A DNA stretch of 64,000 bases from Macrocystis pyrifera (GCA_031763025.1 JASSKH010000002.1:13013468-13077467), one strand, 5' to 3'; shown: positions 12,580 to 22,692, numbered from the stretch's first letter. Program-made: numbers and translations. The notes: generated by a model from the sequence alone, not told the origin.

Positions 12580-13796
12580 TCAGCCCCGGATTCCGCGGTG
12601 GGAGCCCCATGAGAAAGCGTGGCCGCCGCTGGCAGGGGCACTCCCATCGCGGTGAACGAGTAGCCAAAACCGTTTTGTGTCTGCGGAGGAGGCGGAGCCA
12701 CGGGTGCGCTCCCGACATGAGCGAAACCAACAGCCCCCGACTGTGGTTGAGGAAGAGCGGCGGGGGTGAGCGCTCCCGACATGACCGAAACCAGCGGCAC
12801 CCGACGGTTGTGGTGGAAAAGCGGCCGGATGTGCGCTCCCGACATGAGCGAAACTGCCTTGCCCCGGAGACTGCAGCATCGCCAGGCGTGCAGTCAGCGA
12901 CTGGATCTCTCGCTGAGCCTTGCACTCGTTGTCGCTGTGGCTGGTAGTCTTGTGATAGCTGCACCACTTTGGAGAGGGGTCGCCGGCCTTCTTGCCCTTG
13001 TCCTTCCACCGCGACTTTCCCGACTTCGACCGGCTCTTCTTGGCTGGTTTAGGGTAATCTCGCTGGAGTGTCCGTACTCGTTGCACTTGTGGCACCGGTC
13101 TTTGCTGGTCGCGGCCATTGCCGCACCACGGCCGGAGACTGCGGGCCCCGACGACTTCTTCGATTGTGCGTCGATAAAGTAATTCACAGCGGTTCGCTTT
13201 ATTTCCTTGACATTTGGAAACGGTTGCCGGTAATGCATGTCCCGCATGAAGCTGTAGTCCGACGAGTGAACGAGAGCGTTTAACACTAAGTCCTCGAACG
13301 TCTCCTCCGGCGTGGTCTCACCGATATCTTCAAGCCGAAGTTTTAAGTCGTCCATGGTTGCCAGGAAGTCGATGACGTTCTGACCGTGTCGGAGCTTGGC
13401 AGAGTGGAGTTGCTCCCTGAGGGCTCGCCGGGATTCTTTTGTGTTTCCGGCGAAGCGTTCCTTCAGGGCCGCCCAAGCCGCAGCTCCATTTCCCATTTCA
13501 CCCCCAGTCTTCCCTTGAAAAGGCTTCGTGGTAATGTTAGCGGATTCAACTGTGGAGAAGTCAATGAGGGAGAACAACTGGTTGTTCCGACTTTTCCAGT
13601 TTGAAGCTGCTGTAGCAGCGTCCATCCCAGTGCCACTGGGGCACGATTCTCCGTCAAGAATCTTCAGCAGGTCCTGCGAATGAAGACCCACCGCCATTCG
13701 AAACTTTTCCGCCCATTCGCGGTAGTTCCGTTGATCTTTGCATTGACCAACGGTTTCGAGCGTCTTTTTCAACGCAGTGTAAGGCGATTCTGTCAT
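12580..13796 (-). pseudogene. gag: Copia-1 gag (frameshifted nucleocapsid)
   Basis: The ATG at 13796 starts MTESPYTALKKTL. The capsid part (YREWAEKFRMAVGLHSQDLL, WAALKERFAG, VIDFLATMDDLKLRLEDIGE, ETFEDLVLNAL) fits the copia gag family. A zinc knuckle begins as CHKCNEYGH near 13090, where the frame shifts. The next frame (13095 down to 12580) continues with a Lys-rich linker and a second knuckle-like CSYHKTTSHSDNEC. A Ser/Ala/Gly-rich tail with repeated FAHVGSA/FRSCRER-type units follows and slips between frames again. The product would have formed the virus-like particle and bound element RNA. The breaks make this copy defective. Confidence 0.85.
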
Positions 13797-14677
13797 CGCC
13801 TCCCGATCCTTTTCCAGGGAACGGGGCTACGCTCAAGGCGCGTAGGCTTTCCTCACACGCGTAACGCCCCGAGTACCTGAGTATCTCGACGCGCAAGGGA
13901 CGGTGCAAGATCTTGTTGCTACACGGATGTAGGCTTTTCAGGATTGCAGCCCTGGAGCTCACAACCCTTGTCCGCCGGACACTCACCAGTATCCGCCCAG
14001 ACTCCTATGCTCCGGGAGACACAGGAATAACCTACCACAGATGACTAGGCTGCGGTGTATGGCTCGGAGGTGTCAACTCCGGCCACGTCCTGCAGTCACA
14101 CGGGTCAGATGCACTGCTCAGACAGGTCGAATCCGCAACCTTACGCACGCACCACAAACCGGTACGAGAAGGTAGTCTTGGATGTAAACCTTACCTCGCG
14201 TGACGACGCACGCGCAGGAAACGTGGAGCACGTTATATTTATTTGATGAGGCTGCCACAACGGATGCACCCAGCCAAGCCAGATCCTCACCCTTACACAC
14301 GCTACTGAGTCGGCACCCAGCAGCTAGAAGGTATCTTGGACAGACTACACCTCGCGATACGACACGCGCAGGTGATTTCGAGAAGTCAATTACACAGACC
14401 CAGAATACCTGAACGGTACTCTGCACATGCGAACCAACAACCCTGCACAACTCTATTCGCCGACCTGAATCAACGCCTAGAAGTTGTGCCCCCGAATGCT
14501 TTACACACAGCAGTAGCGTACCGAATGTGCAGCCGAGAATCCAGGTGATCAGTCCGGATCCAACAGCAGACGGGTTGACTCAATGTAGACCTCCAGCAGA
14601 AAGCTCCCTCCAGCAGAAGAAACCTCCGCAGAGAAGAGGTGTGTGTTCACTACACGCACAACGCGAGGCTCTTAACC
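13797..14677 (-). other. Copia-1 leader between 5' LTR and gag
   Basis: These 880 bp show no recognisable protein and lie where the untranslated leader is expected. The bases just inside the LTR read GGTTAAGAGCC on the minus strand, a weak resemblance to the methionine-tRNA primer site used by many copia elements (GGTATCAGAGCC). Confidence 0.55.
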
Positions 14678-15151
14678 TATTGTGGATAATTGCGTTGTAC
14701 CCTGGCAATGTAGACATAGGCTGTGTCCTCGGTGTTACCCGAGATATGACACCGGGCTAGCGATGGCCCGGGGAGTAAGATACTCCCGTGCTGTAGAGAG
14801 AAGAAGACGTGATAACACGTAACCACTGGCGCTTAGATGGCCAACACACACAGATGTACTCCACAGAGAATGCAAGAGTCCAGACGACGGCAGCTTCCAG
14901 AGATGGATAGGCAGCTAGGATACCATCACGATCCGGATAAAGGTCACATCAGAGAGTGAGATACTCGGTCCTACGAGCAGAGACGATACGGCTGCGATAC
15001 TCAGTCCTACGAGCAGGGACGATACGGCTGCTATTCCTCCGCATAATATACGTTACAAGCCGAACGGTACATAGACTATGATCTACGACACAAGAGCAGT
15101 GCTACTTGAACATTGACACAAACATGGTCATGTGCTAACATTTCCATAACA
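14678..15151 (-). repeat. Copia-1 5' LTR
   Basis: This 474-bp LTR is nearly identical to 8110-8621 apart from one missing 36-bp unit and small indels. It ends CCATAACA at the outer border and is followed by the target duplication GCTGA at 15152-15156. Confidence 0.9.
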
Positions 15152-15156
15152 GCTGA
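15152..15156. repeat. Copia-1 target site duplication, right
   Basis: GCTGA, identical to 8105-8109. Sequence homologous to repeat D resumes right after it. Confidence 0.85.
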
Positions 15157-15218
15157 GACTGATGCGGCCACGAACCGCGGCTAAGCACGATACGAAAGTA
15201 AAATCGCTCGCAGTAACC

Positions 15219-15522
15219 TTTATCCTTTTGTAGTCTAGTCTACAGCGCTAGATTCGAGCAGCTACCTCGGCACGAGCAGCGAGAAGCCTAACCATAACAA
15301 CACCGCAGTGCAGGTTGAAGCATGCCTTCAAAAAAGAGGTGGGTGCAGATGTGCAGATGGTGTAGACTGCTTTATCCTTTTGTAGTCTAGTCTACAGCGC
15401 TAGATTCGAGCAGCTACCTCGGCACGAGCAGCGAGAAGCCTAACAATAACAACACAGCAGTGCAGGTTGAAGCATGCCTTCAAAAAAGAGGTGGGTGCAG
15501 ATGTGCAGATTGTGTAGACTGC
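15219..15522. repeat. 152-bp tandem duplication
   Basis: Two head-to-tail copies (15219-15370, 15371-15522), starting TTTATCCTTTTGTAGTC, differ at only a few bases. They contain no recognisable gene. Confidence 0.85.
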
Positions 15523-15694
15523 TGTAGACCGACCTACCGTTGTATCTATCGCTGTCGCTCGTGACTCTTGACCAGAGGGTTTGGCTGTTGATTCACAGCA
15601 GTTTTTTTCCTCGTGTCGAATGTGTCCCTGTTTGGTTGGTCGGATCTGTACGTCAGCTGTGAGTTCAACCGATCGGTCGATACTCAACTTTTGC

Positions 15695-16080
15695 ACACCC
15701 CAGACAGCTCATGTGCTAGCTCATCTATTGTGCATAGCTCACGCTTCGAAAACATGTGCAGATGAGCTACCGCCTATAGCTCAAGCCGGGGGAAACATGT
15801 GTACCTCATGTAGCTCCTATAGCTCATCTCGCGCGCAGATGAGCTACTGTAACTCATGTAGCTCCTATAGCTCAGCCTGGGAAAATGTGCGTAGATGAGC
15901 TATCTTTGTAGCTCAAGCATTCAAAACATGTGCAGATGAACTACCACCTATAGCTCAAGCCTTCCAAACATGCGCTGATGAGCTACCGCCTATAGCTCAA
16001 GGCAAACATGTGCAGATGAGCTATCGCCTATAGCTCACCCCCGGAAAACGTAATCATAGCTCATGCACGCAGCTCATTGT
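15695..16080. repeat. AGCTCA satellite block 1 (about 42-bp units)
   Basis: Degenerate head-to-tail units of the form GATGAGCTACCGCCTATAGC plus TCAAGC..AAAACATGTGC repeat about nine times. Each unit carries several AGCTCA/TGAGCT words. There are no spacers of unique sequence, so this is a satellite and not a CRISPR array. Confidence 0.8.
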
Positions 16081-16428
16081 AGCTCTTTCTCGGCAACACA
16101 TGCGTGTAAGATAAATAGCTGAAATGCCTCCCGGACAACTGCGTATGTATAGGAATAATATGGGTTCGGCCTGGGTTTGATCGTTATCCTCGTCCACATC
16201 GATGACGTTGTTCGAGGGGTCCACATCCATCGATGGATCCGGTTGCTGCCCGCAGCCAGCCTGGTCTACGGCCGAAGCGCCGCTAGAGCTGCTACCCCGG
16301 GTCGTGGACATGCTAGGGGTGTTGCTGTGGGGTGTCAGTGCTGTGTTCTGTGCGAGCGCCTCTTGTGGTGTGCGTGGTGACAGCAGACAGCTGCTGTATA
16401 TAGCTGTTGTTAAAAAACGAAAATTCAA
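16054..16428 (-). other. Short open frame between satellite blocks, unknown
   Basis: A 124-codon minus-strand frame has a Ser/Ala/Gly-rich middle and an acidic stretch NNVIDVDEDND. The latter resembles a SUMO-interaction motif (hydrophobic V-I-x-V next to acids). No homologous family is recognised. It fills the only non-satellite stretch between two satellite blocks, so it may be an exon caught in the array or chance. Confidence 0.2.
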
Positions 16429-16589
16429 ATTCTGTTGGGTGTCGACCTATCCTCACAACAGAAGTAGATCCGATCTCATATAGTATCACATACTGTACCT
16501 GGTACGTACAAAACTTATATGGTTGTTTGTGTTGATATCGTTCTATTCTGCGTACTTGTATTGGTCACTTATACTGCTCATGAACTACA

Positions 16590-16960
16590 GTAGTAGTAGC
16601 TCATCTATCCCCCATAGCTCAAGCTTTGAAAACATGTGCAGATGAGCTATCGGCTATTGCTCAAGCTTTGAAAACGTATGCAGATGAGCTACCGCCTATA
16701 GCTCAAGCTTCGAAAACATGTGCAGATGAGCTACCGTCTATAGCTCAAGCCAGGGAAAACATGTGTAGCCCATGTAGCTCCTATAGCTCACTCTGGACAT
16801 AAATGTGCAGATGAGCTATCCTCTATAGCTCAAGCTTGGAAAACATGTGCAGATGAGCTACCCTCCTATAGCTCAAGCCAGGAAAACATGTATAGCTCAC
16901 GTAGCTCACGTAGCTCACCGGTGAGCTAGCTCCTTGAAGAGCTAGCTCGAGCTACCGTGA
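16590..16960. repeat. AGCTCA satellite block 2
   Basis: About eight further units of the same 42-bp satellite as block 1, ending in a run of TAGCTCACG repeats and a GAGCTAGCTC palindrome. Confidence 0.8.
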
Positions 16961-17170
16961 GCTGATCTGTCCGAGGTGTGCAGCTTTGCAAACTGCGTGA
17001 TAACCGCTCTTTTGAAATTTGAATTTGGACCGCCAAGCACGAAATCGCCAAACTCTCGTACGTAACTCTGTCGCGCGTTCGTTATTGTATGGGACATGGC
17101 ACGTACAACGCTATCAAGATTTAAATGACGACGACAACGTCGACGACGTACGCCTATCATAAGCTGGATA

Positions 17171-17184
17171 ATAGTAGCAGCAGC

Positions 17185-17246
<62 letters not shown>

Positions 17247-17260
17247 AAGTAGTAGTAGAA
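17171..17260. repeat. (AGT)n microsatellite
   Basis: About 25 AGT triplets are preceded by a few AGC. Read in antisense this gives a long run of leucines, which is an artefact. Confidence 0.95.
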
Positions 17261-17278
17261 AAAAGTAGTGTTTTCTAC

Positions 17279-17605
17279 ATGGGTCAGGGTAACCCTGACT
17301 TGTTTTGTCTTGGCTACTCGTATATTGTCTTTCCCCTGGCATATCTACGTGCTGCTGCTGTCACGCTGCTGGCGGCTGGCCCCGTTTCGTGCACTACTAC
17401 CGGTACCTCTTACGTGCGAAAGGGTGGTACCTGTATCTCTGACAACGTCGCGGCGAGGAGACTGCAGGAGCTCAGCGGCTTCATCACGAAGTTGACGAAT
17501 CCGAAAAACGTGCGAGGCAACCTATCCGGGACGTGTGTAGGGGCGGTAATGTCGCGCCCCTGCAAGTCCCCTTGGGAAGCGGCCGAGAAGTACTGCGAGA
17601 ACTAA
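17279..17605 (+). CDS. Hypothetical 108-residue protein
   Basis: The ATG-started frame encodes a protein with a hydrophobic N-terminal segment (VFPLAYLRAAAVTLLAAGPVSC) and a Cys-containing basic C-terminal part. Residues 11-36 could be a late signal anchor. It lies upstream of the MULE exons on the same strand, but nothing in it matches a MULE DDE core. No family is recognised, and it may be spurious. Confidence 0.22.
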   Translation: MGQGNPDLFCLGYSYIVFPLAYLRAAAVTLLAAGPVSCTTTGTSYVRKGGTCISDNVAARRLQELSGFITKLTNPKNVRGNLSGTCVGAVMSRPCKSPWEAAEKYCEN

Positions 17606-18139
17606 ACGGATAGGAGGGAATTCGCCAAGTGGGTGGGGTCCATTTTTTTTTCGTCTAGAGCAATACCGGTATGTTACGCCAGACATCGAGCGCCAAAATA
17701 TATGGGGGGCAACGAGGATCTTTATCTCGTCCCACATGTTTTCTTTTTCCAAAACATTCGTGAGCCGTATTTTTGGTTTCATGACAGGGAATTAAGTCCA
17801 CGATTTACTTTTCTCGTACTCCATTTAGATCGCTCAAACTCGTTGAAAATCAAAACCTCCATACTTATGATACTGGGTTTAGTATGGAGGTGCGATATTG
17901 AGTATCGATTCCATTTCCTGGGTGGGTGCCGGTACGCCTTGCCCACGAGATCACGGCGGAGAGTGTTTGACCTGCTAACTCTACAAAACTATCGAGAAAC
18001 GTGGTCGCTGACATGATTAGTATTTGACCGCGCGGACTTACACATAGCTGGTAGGTGGTGGTGATGGCGTGCTCTTTCCTACTTTCACCACACCTTCAAC
18101 ATCGTCCCGTGTATGTCGCACATCCCCTTGTTTTGGCAG
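17606..18139. other. No gene seen; expected MULE catalytic part absent
   Basis: No D-D-E region of a MULE transposase is readable here, although the downstream exons would require one. The 5' part of the gene is therefore deleted, lies beyond decayed sequence, or is too degraded to read. Confidence 0.4.
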
Positions 18140-18522
18140 GAATGTGACGGCATGTGGGTAACAATCGAAGACCTCGTCAACGGCCCAGGCTGCGAAAACT
18201 ATGTCAAGGGCTACCTCAAAGAGTAAGTAATTTGTTGTACTATCGATTGACGCGGTGCCAGTCTCAGGTTTTACCGAGCGATACACCATGAAGTGCACGT
18301 AACCACACACCCTTCCCTGCGTGTTGACCGCAGGAGCCGCAAGTACTGGTCACGCTGCTACCACCTAACGGCGTTGACGTTGAACATGACAGCATCGCAA
18401 AGGGTGGAGGGGATCTTCGGTGTCCTCAAGAAAGGCCGATCTGTACACCGACGCACCACCCTGGTTTGGGTCAAGCAGGAACTCGAAAGACGAGTAAAAG
18501 AATTCGCTGTTGCGTCTCGCCT
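18140..18522 (+). pseudogene. MULE transposase, internal exons
   Basis: An acceptor (TTGGCAG) precedes 18140, and the frame ECDGMWVTIEDLVNGPG runs to a GTAAGT donor at 18223. The 111-bp intron ends CCGCAG at 18333. The next exon keeps the frame (KESRKYWSRCYHLTALTLNM) and contains TASQRVEGIFGVLKKGRSV, the conserved TxxRVE...K block that follows the catalytic core in Mutator-like transposases. It ends ASRL at a GTGAGT donor (18523). The exon borders and the family motif agree, so the strand and splicing are well supported. The upstream D-D-E part was not found and the link to the 20.2-kb exon is broken by repeat R1, so the locus is probably not functional. Confidence 0.72.
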
Positions 18523-19043
18523 GTGAGTATTGTTGGCGAGAGTAAGCATCACCTTGGGCCAATATTATCTATAAACATGAGTACCAGCTGAAGTTGACAT
18601 ACCACGGCAAGGAAAGTATGTGCGTGCCTATTGTGGACTGACAGTCTTACAGAATGAGCTCAGAGGAGACTGGTTATGGGGTGTGATCGTGACCTTCCCT
18701 TATTGTGTGTTCCCTCCTGTATAGTCAGTCAGTGTCATAACTCAACATTCCACACGGACGATTATACCTACCTCCAAAACAGGCTCAGCTCCAAGGGTAT
18801 CAGCCTCGGCTAAAAGCACATTGAAGATCCCGTCCTCAAGTCTGCAGAGCCTATCATGAGGAAGCTAGAAAGTGTTCGATGCAGCACTTACGCCCGAAAC
18901 GTGAATTGGAATTGCAGCGCCTGCGGTTGTAAGGTAGTACATCGTACAGCCCCAAAATATTCGGGCGTCCGAAGGATGAGGACCTTCGTCTTCATGCGGT
19001 GAATGTGTACATATCGTATAGATATACTTACTTAAATCTCGAT

Positions 19044-20193
19044 CTCTGAGCGTGCTCGGTTGGTACATCCCTGGCCTCTCAGAGCTCCCACTTGGAAATC
19101 GCCTCCGTTTATTACTTGCCGGACCGTTCCAGCGAGTCTTCGTTTTCTCCATTTCTCGTCGTACATTCAATCCTTCTTTCCTTTTTTCTTCTTTCGTTTC
19201 GTGTGCGTGCGTGTACTCCGAGCACGGTTGCGCGGGCGAACCCGGCACCGTCGCGGGTGTCAGCGGATGCTGGCGAGTAGAGGGGGAGTTGCAAGGAGCG
19301 CGGTCGCCGCTTTCGTGCCTAGGCGTCGCGTGTGCCTCGAGACACGAGGGATGCATCAATAGGCTCTGTCTGGCCTCCATTTGTGATTTTGGATAGAGTA
19401 CGTACGAGTATTTAAGGTTCGTTCGGGATTGTAAGATAATATTCAAGCGGTGCTTATTTTCGCGACCGGGCTGAGAGTCACAAGAGGGAGGTACCCCGAA
19501 TGAGCACCAACATTGTCGAGCTTGCGTCGAGGTCCACGGTGAGCACCGGGCTTCACGCGAGGCGGGCGACGGGGCTCACTGTGGAAGAGAGGGAGGGAAG
19601 CTTTACCCGGACTGAATCGGTGGCGAGATGGTCGCGAGAGGGGCGGGCGGCGTACGAGACTGAGAGAGAAGCTCTGCTGTAAGATTTTTTCTTTTTTTCA
19701 TTTTTCATTTTTTTCATTCATTTTTTTTGGCTGGTGTAAGGTGTTCCACTCAGGTAGTAAATTATTACACGAAAGGGGACGGGGATTTTTTTCTTTTAGA
19801 AATTTTCGGTTTCATTTTCGTTGTTTTTGCTGTGTTGCTGTGCCGTTCTGTGCTTTATCTTTCGTACATACCAGTACACAGACACCGAGCATATCGAAAG
19901 AAGAAAATAAGTACCCTACCTGGGGTATGTACGTATGTTCGACGTGTGAGCGAGCGTAGCGGAAAACCGCCCGCGACGCGAAGCATATGTGGCGTCCGAG
20001 CTGTTTTCTCCTGAAGCATGGCGGCAAGACTCTTGGGACTATCAAGTCGCCAGTTTGCAGTTAACTACAGGGGCCATAAAAAAAACAATAATATTCAATC
20101 GTGGACCTCTGTCCGCTTCGCATCATTTGATGTTTCCCTCCTGAGCGAGAGTAGCGGGCGGCGTAGGCCGCCCGCGGAGCGAAGCGCCTTGTA
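19044..20193 (+). repeat. Dispersed repeat R1, copy a (1.15 kb)
   Basis: It begins CTCTGAGCGTGCTCGGTTGG and ends AGCGCCTTGTA. Copies b (25014-26164) and c (26188-26930 plus 32286-32867) match it along its length. The central T-rich tract separates a GC-rich 5' half, which holds a 60-codon frame, from a 3' half ending in a perfect GCGGGCGGC/GCCGCCCGC hairpin. It lies in what should be an intron of the MULE gene. Its class is unknown: no terminal inverted repeats, LTRs or coding domains are recognised. Confidence 0.8.
19500..19682 (+). other. 60-codon frame conserved in R1 copies
   Basis: The ATG follows GGGAGGTACCCCGA and encodes MSTNIVELASRSTVSTG..., a charged peptide ending EREALL. The same start, length and stop recur at 25470-25652 and 26644-26826 with a few substitutions (for example YETERE versus YEAERE or YAAQRE). 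Conservation may only reflect how young the repeats are. No family is recognised. Confidence 0.3.
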
Positions 20194-20237
20194 TATTCCT
20201 ACTTAAGCCCACCCCGCTGGTATATTTTGTATTCCAG

Positions 20238-21089
20238 CTCACCCTGCTGTTTTGTTTTATACCTGGCATGTTGTATGTTACCCATGTTGACGGACATCCA
20301 TCGCACGTTGTCGACTGCCCTCGACAGGAATTGACGGCCGAAATGTTGGCCAGTACCACGTACGAAACCTCTCTCCTGGCAGAGGGACAGGCTCGCCACG
20401 AGTACCTCATGCGTTTAGCCACTCAGGCGGGCGACCACCTTGACGTATGCGCTCAGGTGCCGGAGGAAGCCTTTGAGAAAGATGATGCTCCAGACATTTC
20501 AGTGTGGGGGACTACATCATTGGGGTCTTTCGTTGACGTTGTTTCTAACGTTAATATCGACTGTGCGGTTCGCGCCGTGTACAGGTACACGGATCATCCG
20601 GTTGGGCACATTATTGTGGTTGGGCCGGACGGCTTCCAACTGTGCACGTGCCTCAACATTTTGAGGTGTGGCTTGCGTTGCAGTCATACTTTGGCCGCGC
20701 TCGTCTCTAGGTTGGGCCGCGCCGAAGAGTTCCTCGGCGAATCCATCCACCCGCGATGGCGGACCTCTGTTGATCCGTGGAGTTTGCACAGTGCGGGTCT
20801 GAGCGCTTTCGACGGTCATGAACGTGGAACGTATACGGATGGATTCACGGGCGATTTAGGTGACATGGACCTTGACGATTCTCAGGATGACCCGGCCGAC
20901 GGTACTGTATCCGTCCTGAGAGGCAGATTGTACTGGAACTGCCTCGCGCGTGCCATGAAGTGGGCCAGTGCTGCATCCGACCAATATGACGGTACCCAGC
21001 TTCGTATGTGCGATATGATGAACTGTTTGATAGGTTTGATCGTGATGTTACGGCAACCGTTACGGCAACTGTGGTTGCAGATGGCGTGA
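20238..21089 (+). pseudogene. MULE transposase, C-terminal exon with SWIM zinc finger
   Basis: An acceptor (TTGTATTCCAG) lies just before 20238, in frame with the ATG at 20268. The frame runs 284 codons to TGA. Near 20637-20700 it shows DGFQLCTC...GLRCSHTLAAL, a CxC...CxH SWIM zinc finger, which in MULE and FAR1-type transposases follows the catalytic core and helps bind transposon DNA. An acidic region (DLGDMDLDDSQDD) and a Met-rich tail follow. Together with the exons at 18.1-18.5 kb it forms the 3' half of a MULE transposase. The long uninterrupted frame suggests recent activity or a young copy; the missing 5' half argues against present function. Confidence 0.72.
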
Positions 21090-21349
21090 CTGGGCTGGGC
21101 AACCCCCCTCTGTCCGTCTCGAAGAGCCGAAAGGGCTCTACTGTAGGCATATAGACGGTTTTGAGGGACGCCCCAAAAACAAGGCCAGGGGCGAGGACGT
21201 TGCCAGTTGGGTAGACGTGGTGAACTAGACTTGAGTAGCCTCCGTTGCGGTCTGAATGTTGTGATATTTGAGAAGATACGACGTTTTCGTATCTTGTTTG
21301 CAGAACGAGTGGCGGTGTCGAGGATACAACCTATTTTTTAACATGGCTT
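21090..21349. other. Spacer, no gene seen
   Basis: No coding signal is apparent. The last five bases, GCCGC (21350-21354), are the target duplication of element C. Confidence 0.5.
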
Positions 21350-21354
21350 GCCGC

Positions 21355-21571
21355 TGTTCGTTGTGCCTCTTTAGCTTGACAGTTACGTGCCGGTTCGGGA
21401 TATTGGCATATTGTGCACTATGTGATTCTTGACATCTGGGTGTTATGGGATGACGCACAATGTCACTTCTGCTGTTCCTACCACTGCTGGGAGATAATAA
21501 TAAACGACCTGAATCATCAACTCATCGATCGTCTGGGTGTCTTGACTACCTGTGCTTGGGGCTGACGGACA
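21355..21571 (+). repeat. Element C 5' LTR
   Basis: This 217-bp LTR differs from 24179-24395 at only a few positions. Downstream, CTCCAGAGCGTTGGTACCG corresponds in position to CTCTAGA..CGTTGGCAACC of elements A and B. Confidence 0.87.
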
Positions 21572-21603
21572 CTCCAGAGCGTTGGTACCGACGCAGCCTC
21601 ATC

Positions 21604-21984
21604 ATGGGTGATGAACTTGATGATCTTAGAGCCGTAGTCTCGGAGCAGGGCCTTGCTCTCAGAGAGTAAGGCACAGCGGAAGTCCGGCAGGGAGCAGGGG
21701 CTACCTGCCGTAGATACAGCAGGGAGGGATGCTGTGTCGCCATCGTTGGATCGCTCCGACGATGTGACGGTGGAGCCGGGAAAGCGAAGAGGAGGTGTTT
21801 CCGGTGCAAGGCTGCGGGCCACTACAGCGACAGTCGCACCGCAAAGCTCTGCGAAAGGTGTGGTGGGAGAGGACACGAGAGCAGCAAGTGCGCATCGCCG
21901 GCGGACATGGATGAATCGCCGGCGGCGGCCGTGTTTGCGATGGTGGGGGATCCCGGAGATGATGTGGAGACGACGGCGTTTTAG
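21604..21984 (+). pseudogene. gag: gag remnant of element C
   Basis: The ATG starts MGDELDDLRAVVSEQGLALRE, matching gag of elements A and B, then meets a TAA at 21667. The same frame continues to KRRRCFRCKAAGHYSDSR and CERCGGRGHESSKC, ending DVETTAF with TAG at 21982-21984. The first zinc knuckle has lost its last Cys (Arg instead); the second CCHC is intact. The capsid core present in element B is missing. So this is an internally deleted gag with one nonsense codon. It would bind RNA poorly and form no particle. Confidence 0.8.
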
Positions 21985-21999
21985 GGGCACAGCAGCTAA

Positions 22000-22692
22000 G
22001 GGCCACTCCTAACGAACAAAAAAAATCACGATTCATGACGCCAATTTTTTTAGCTTTTCCCTAAAAAAAAACAAAATCACGATTCGTGACATTTGTCGTG
22101 TCTCAAAATACGCCTGATCAAGGCACTACGCAACCCGCGTGCACCAACGGTATCCGATGGTCGGCATAGGAGCATGGCAGACTCTGCTTCGCACGCCGCT
22201 TGTGGACACCGGGCGGCTACCCAAAGACACCGCTGGGCGCGGGCTAACGAGGAGGTTGCGGCCTCGAAATTTCCAGGAGGAGGAGCCACTGCTGGAAGAC
22301 AAACGCGAAAATGACCTGGGGATGTCACAGGCCAGGCCGGGCTGGCGGCCTCTGAGATGGAATCTCGCGAAACGAGCTTGGCCGACGGCCGGTGAAGTTG
22401 GAATCTCGCAGACTGGGTCAGGCTTCGGCCCCCAATTCGGATATGTCACGGGCTGGGCTAGGTGCGGACGGCCCAGCCCGGCCTGGCCGTGCCCCACTCT
22501 CGAGAGTTTGCTCCACACCCCCAAAAAACGTTGGGTTTGAAATATCAGAACTTTAACTATTGAAAATATCACGAAACGCGACGTTTTTTTTCGGCTTTTT
22601 TCGTTAGAACTGAAATGTCACGGATCGTGATCTTTTGGCATGCCTAAAAATCACGAATCGTGATTTTTTTTTCGGTTCGTTAGGAACGGCCC
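22000..22692. mobile_element. MITE in element C (TAA target duplication)
   Basis: A 693-bp insertion starts GGGCCACTCCTAACGAAC and ends with the inverted counterpart GTTCGTTAGGAACGGCCC. TAA lies on both sides (21997-21999, 22693-22695). The ends are extended by A/T runs and copies of TCACGATTCRTGA, so the tips fold into long hairpins. TAA duplication with GGG-starting inverted repeats fits PIF/Harbinger-type (Tourist-like) MITEs. No transposase is encoded. Confidence 0.75.

Larger units (their letters stand above)
8110..15151 (-). mobile_element. Copia-1, full-length Ty1/copia LTR retrotransposon
   Basis: This 7.0-kb element has LTRs of 512 bp (left) and 474 bp (right), a polypurine tract (GAGGGGGAG on the minus strand, 8622-8630) and a perfect 5-bp target duplication. 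The minus-strand order is gag, protease, integrase, reverse transcriptase, RNase H; integrase before RT defines the copia superfamily. Gag and protease are broken by several frameshifts and integrase by one TAG, so this copy is not autonomous. It inserted into dispersed repeat D, whose uninterrupted relative is near 37.7 kb. Confidence 0.95.

Noticed and set aside
15695..16960. CRISPR-like array
   Set aside because: Units are contiguous and degenerate with no unique spacers, and the genome is eukaryotic. It is a satellite.
19048..19135. tRNA-like A and B boxes at the start of R1 (SINE head)
   Set aside because: GCTCGGTTGGTA is similar to an A box, but the B-box candidate (CGTTCCAGCG) is poor and the spacing is unconvincing.
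20150..20193. Helitron 3' end at R1 (hairpin near the terminus)
   Set aside because: The hairpin is present, but the terminus is CTTGTA, not CTRRT, and the 5' end does not start with TC after an A/T target.
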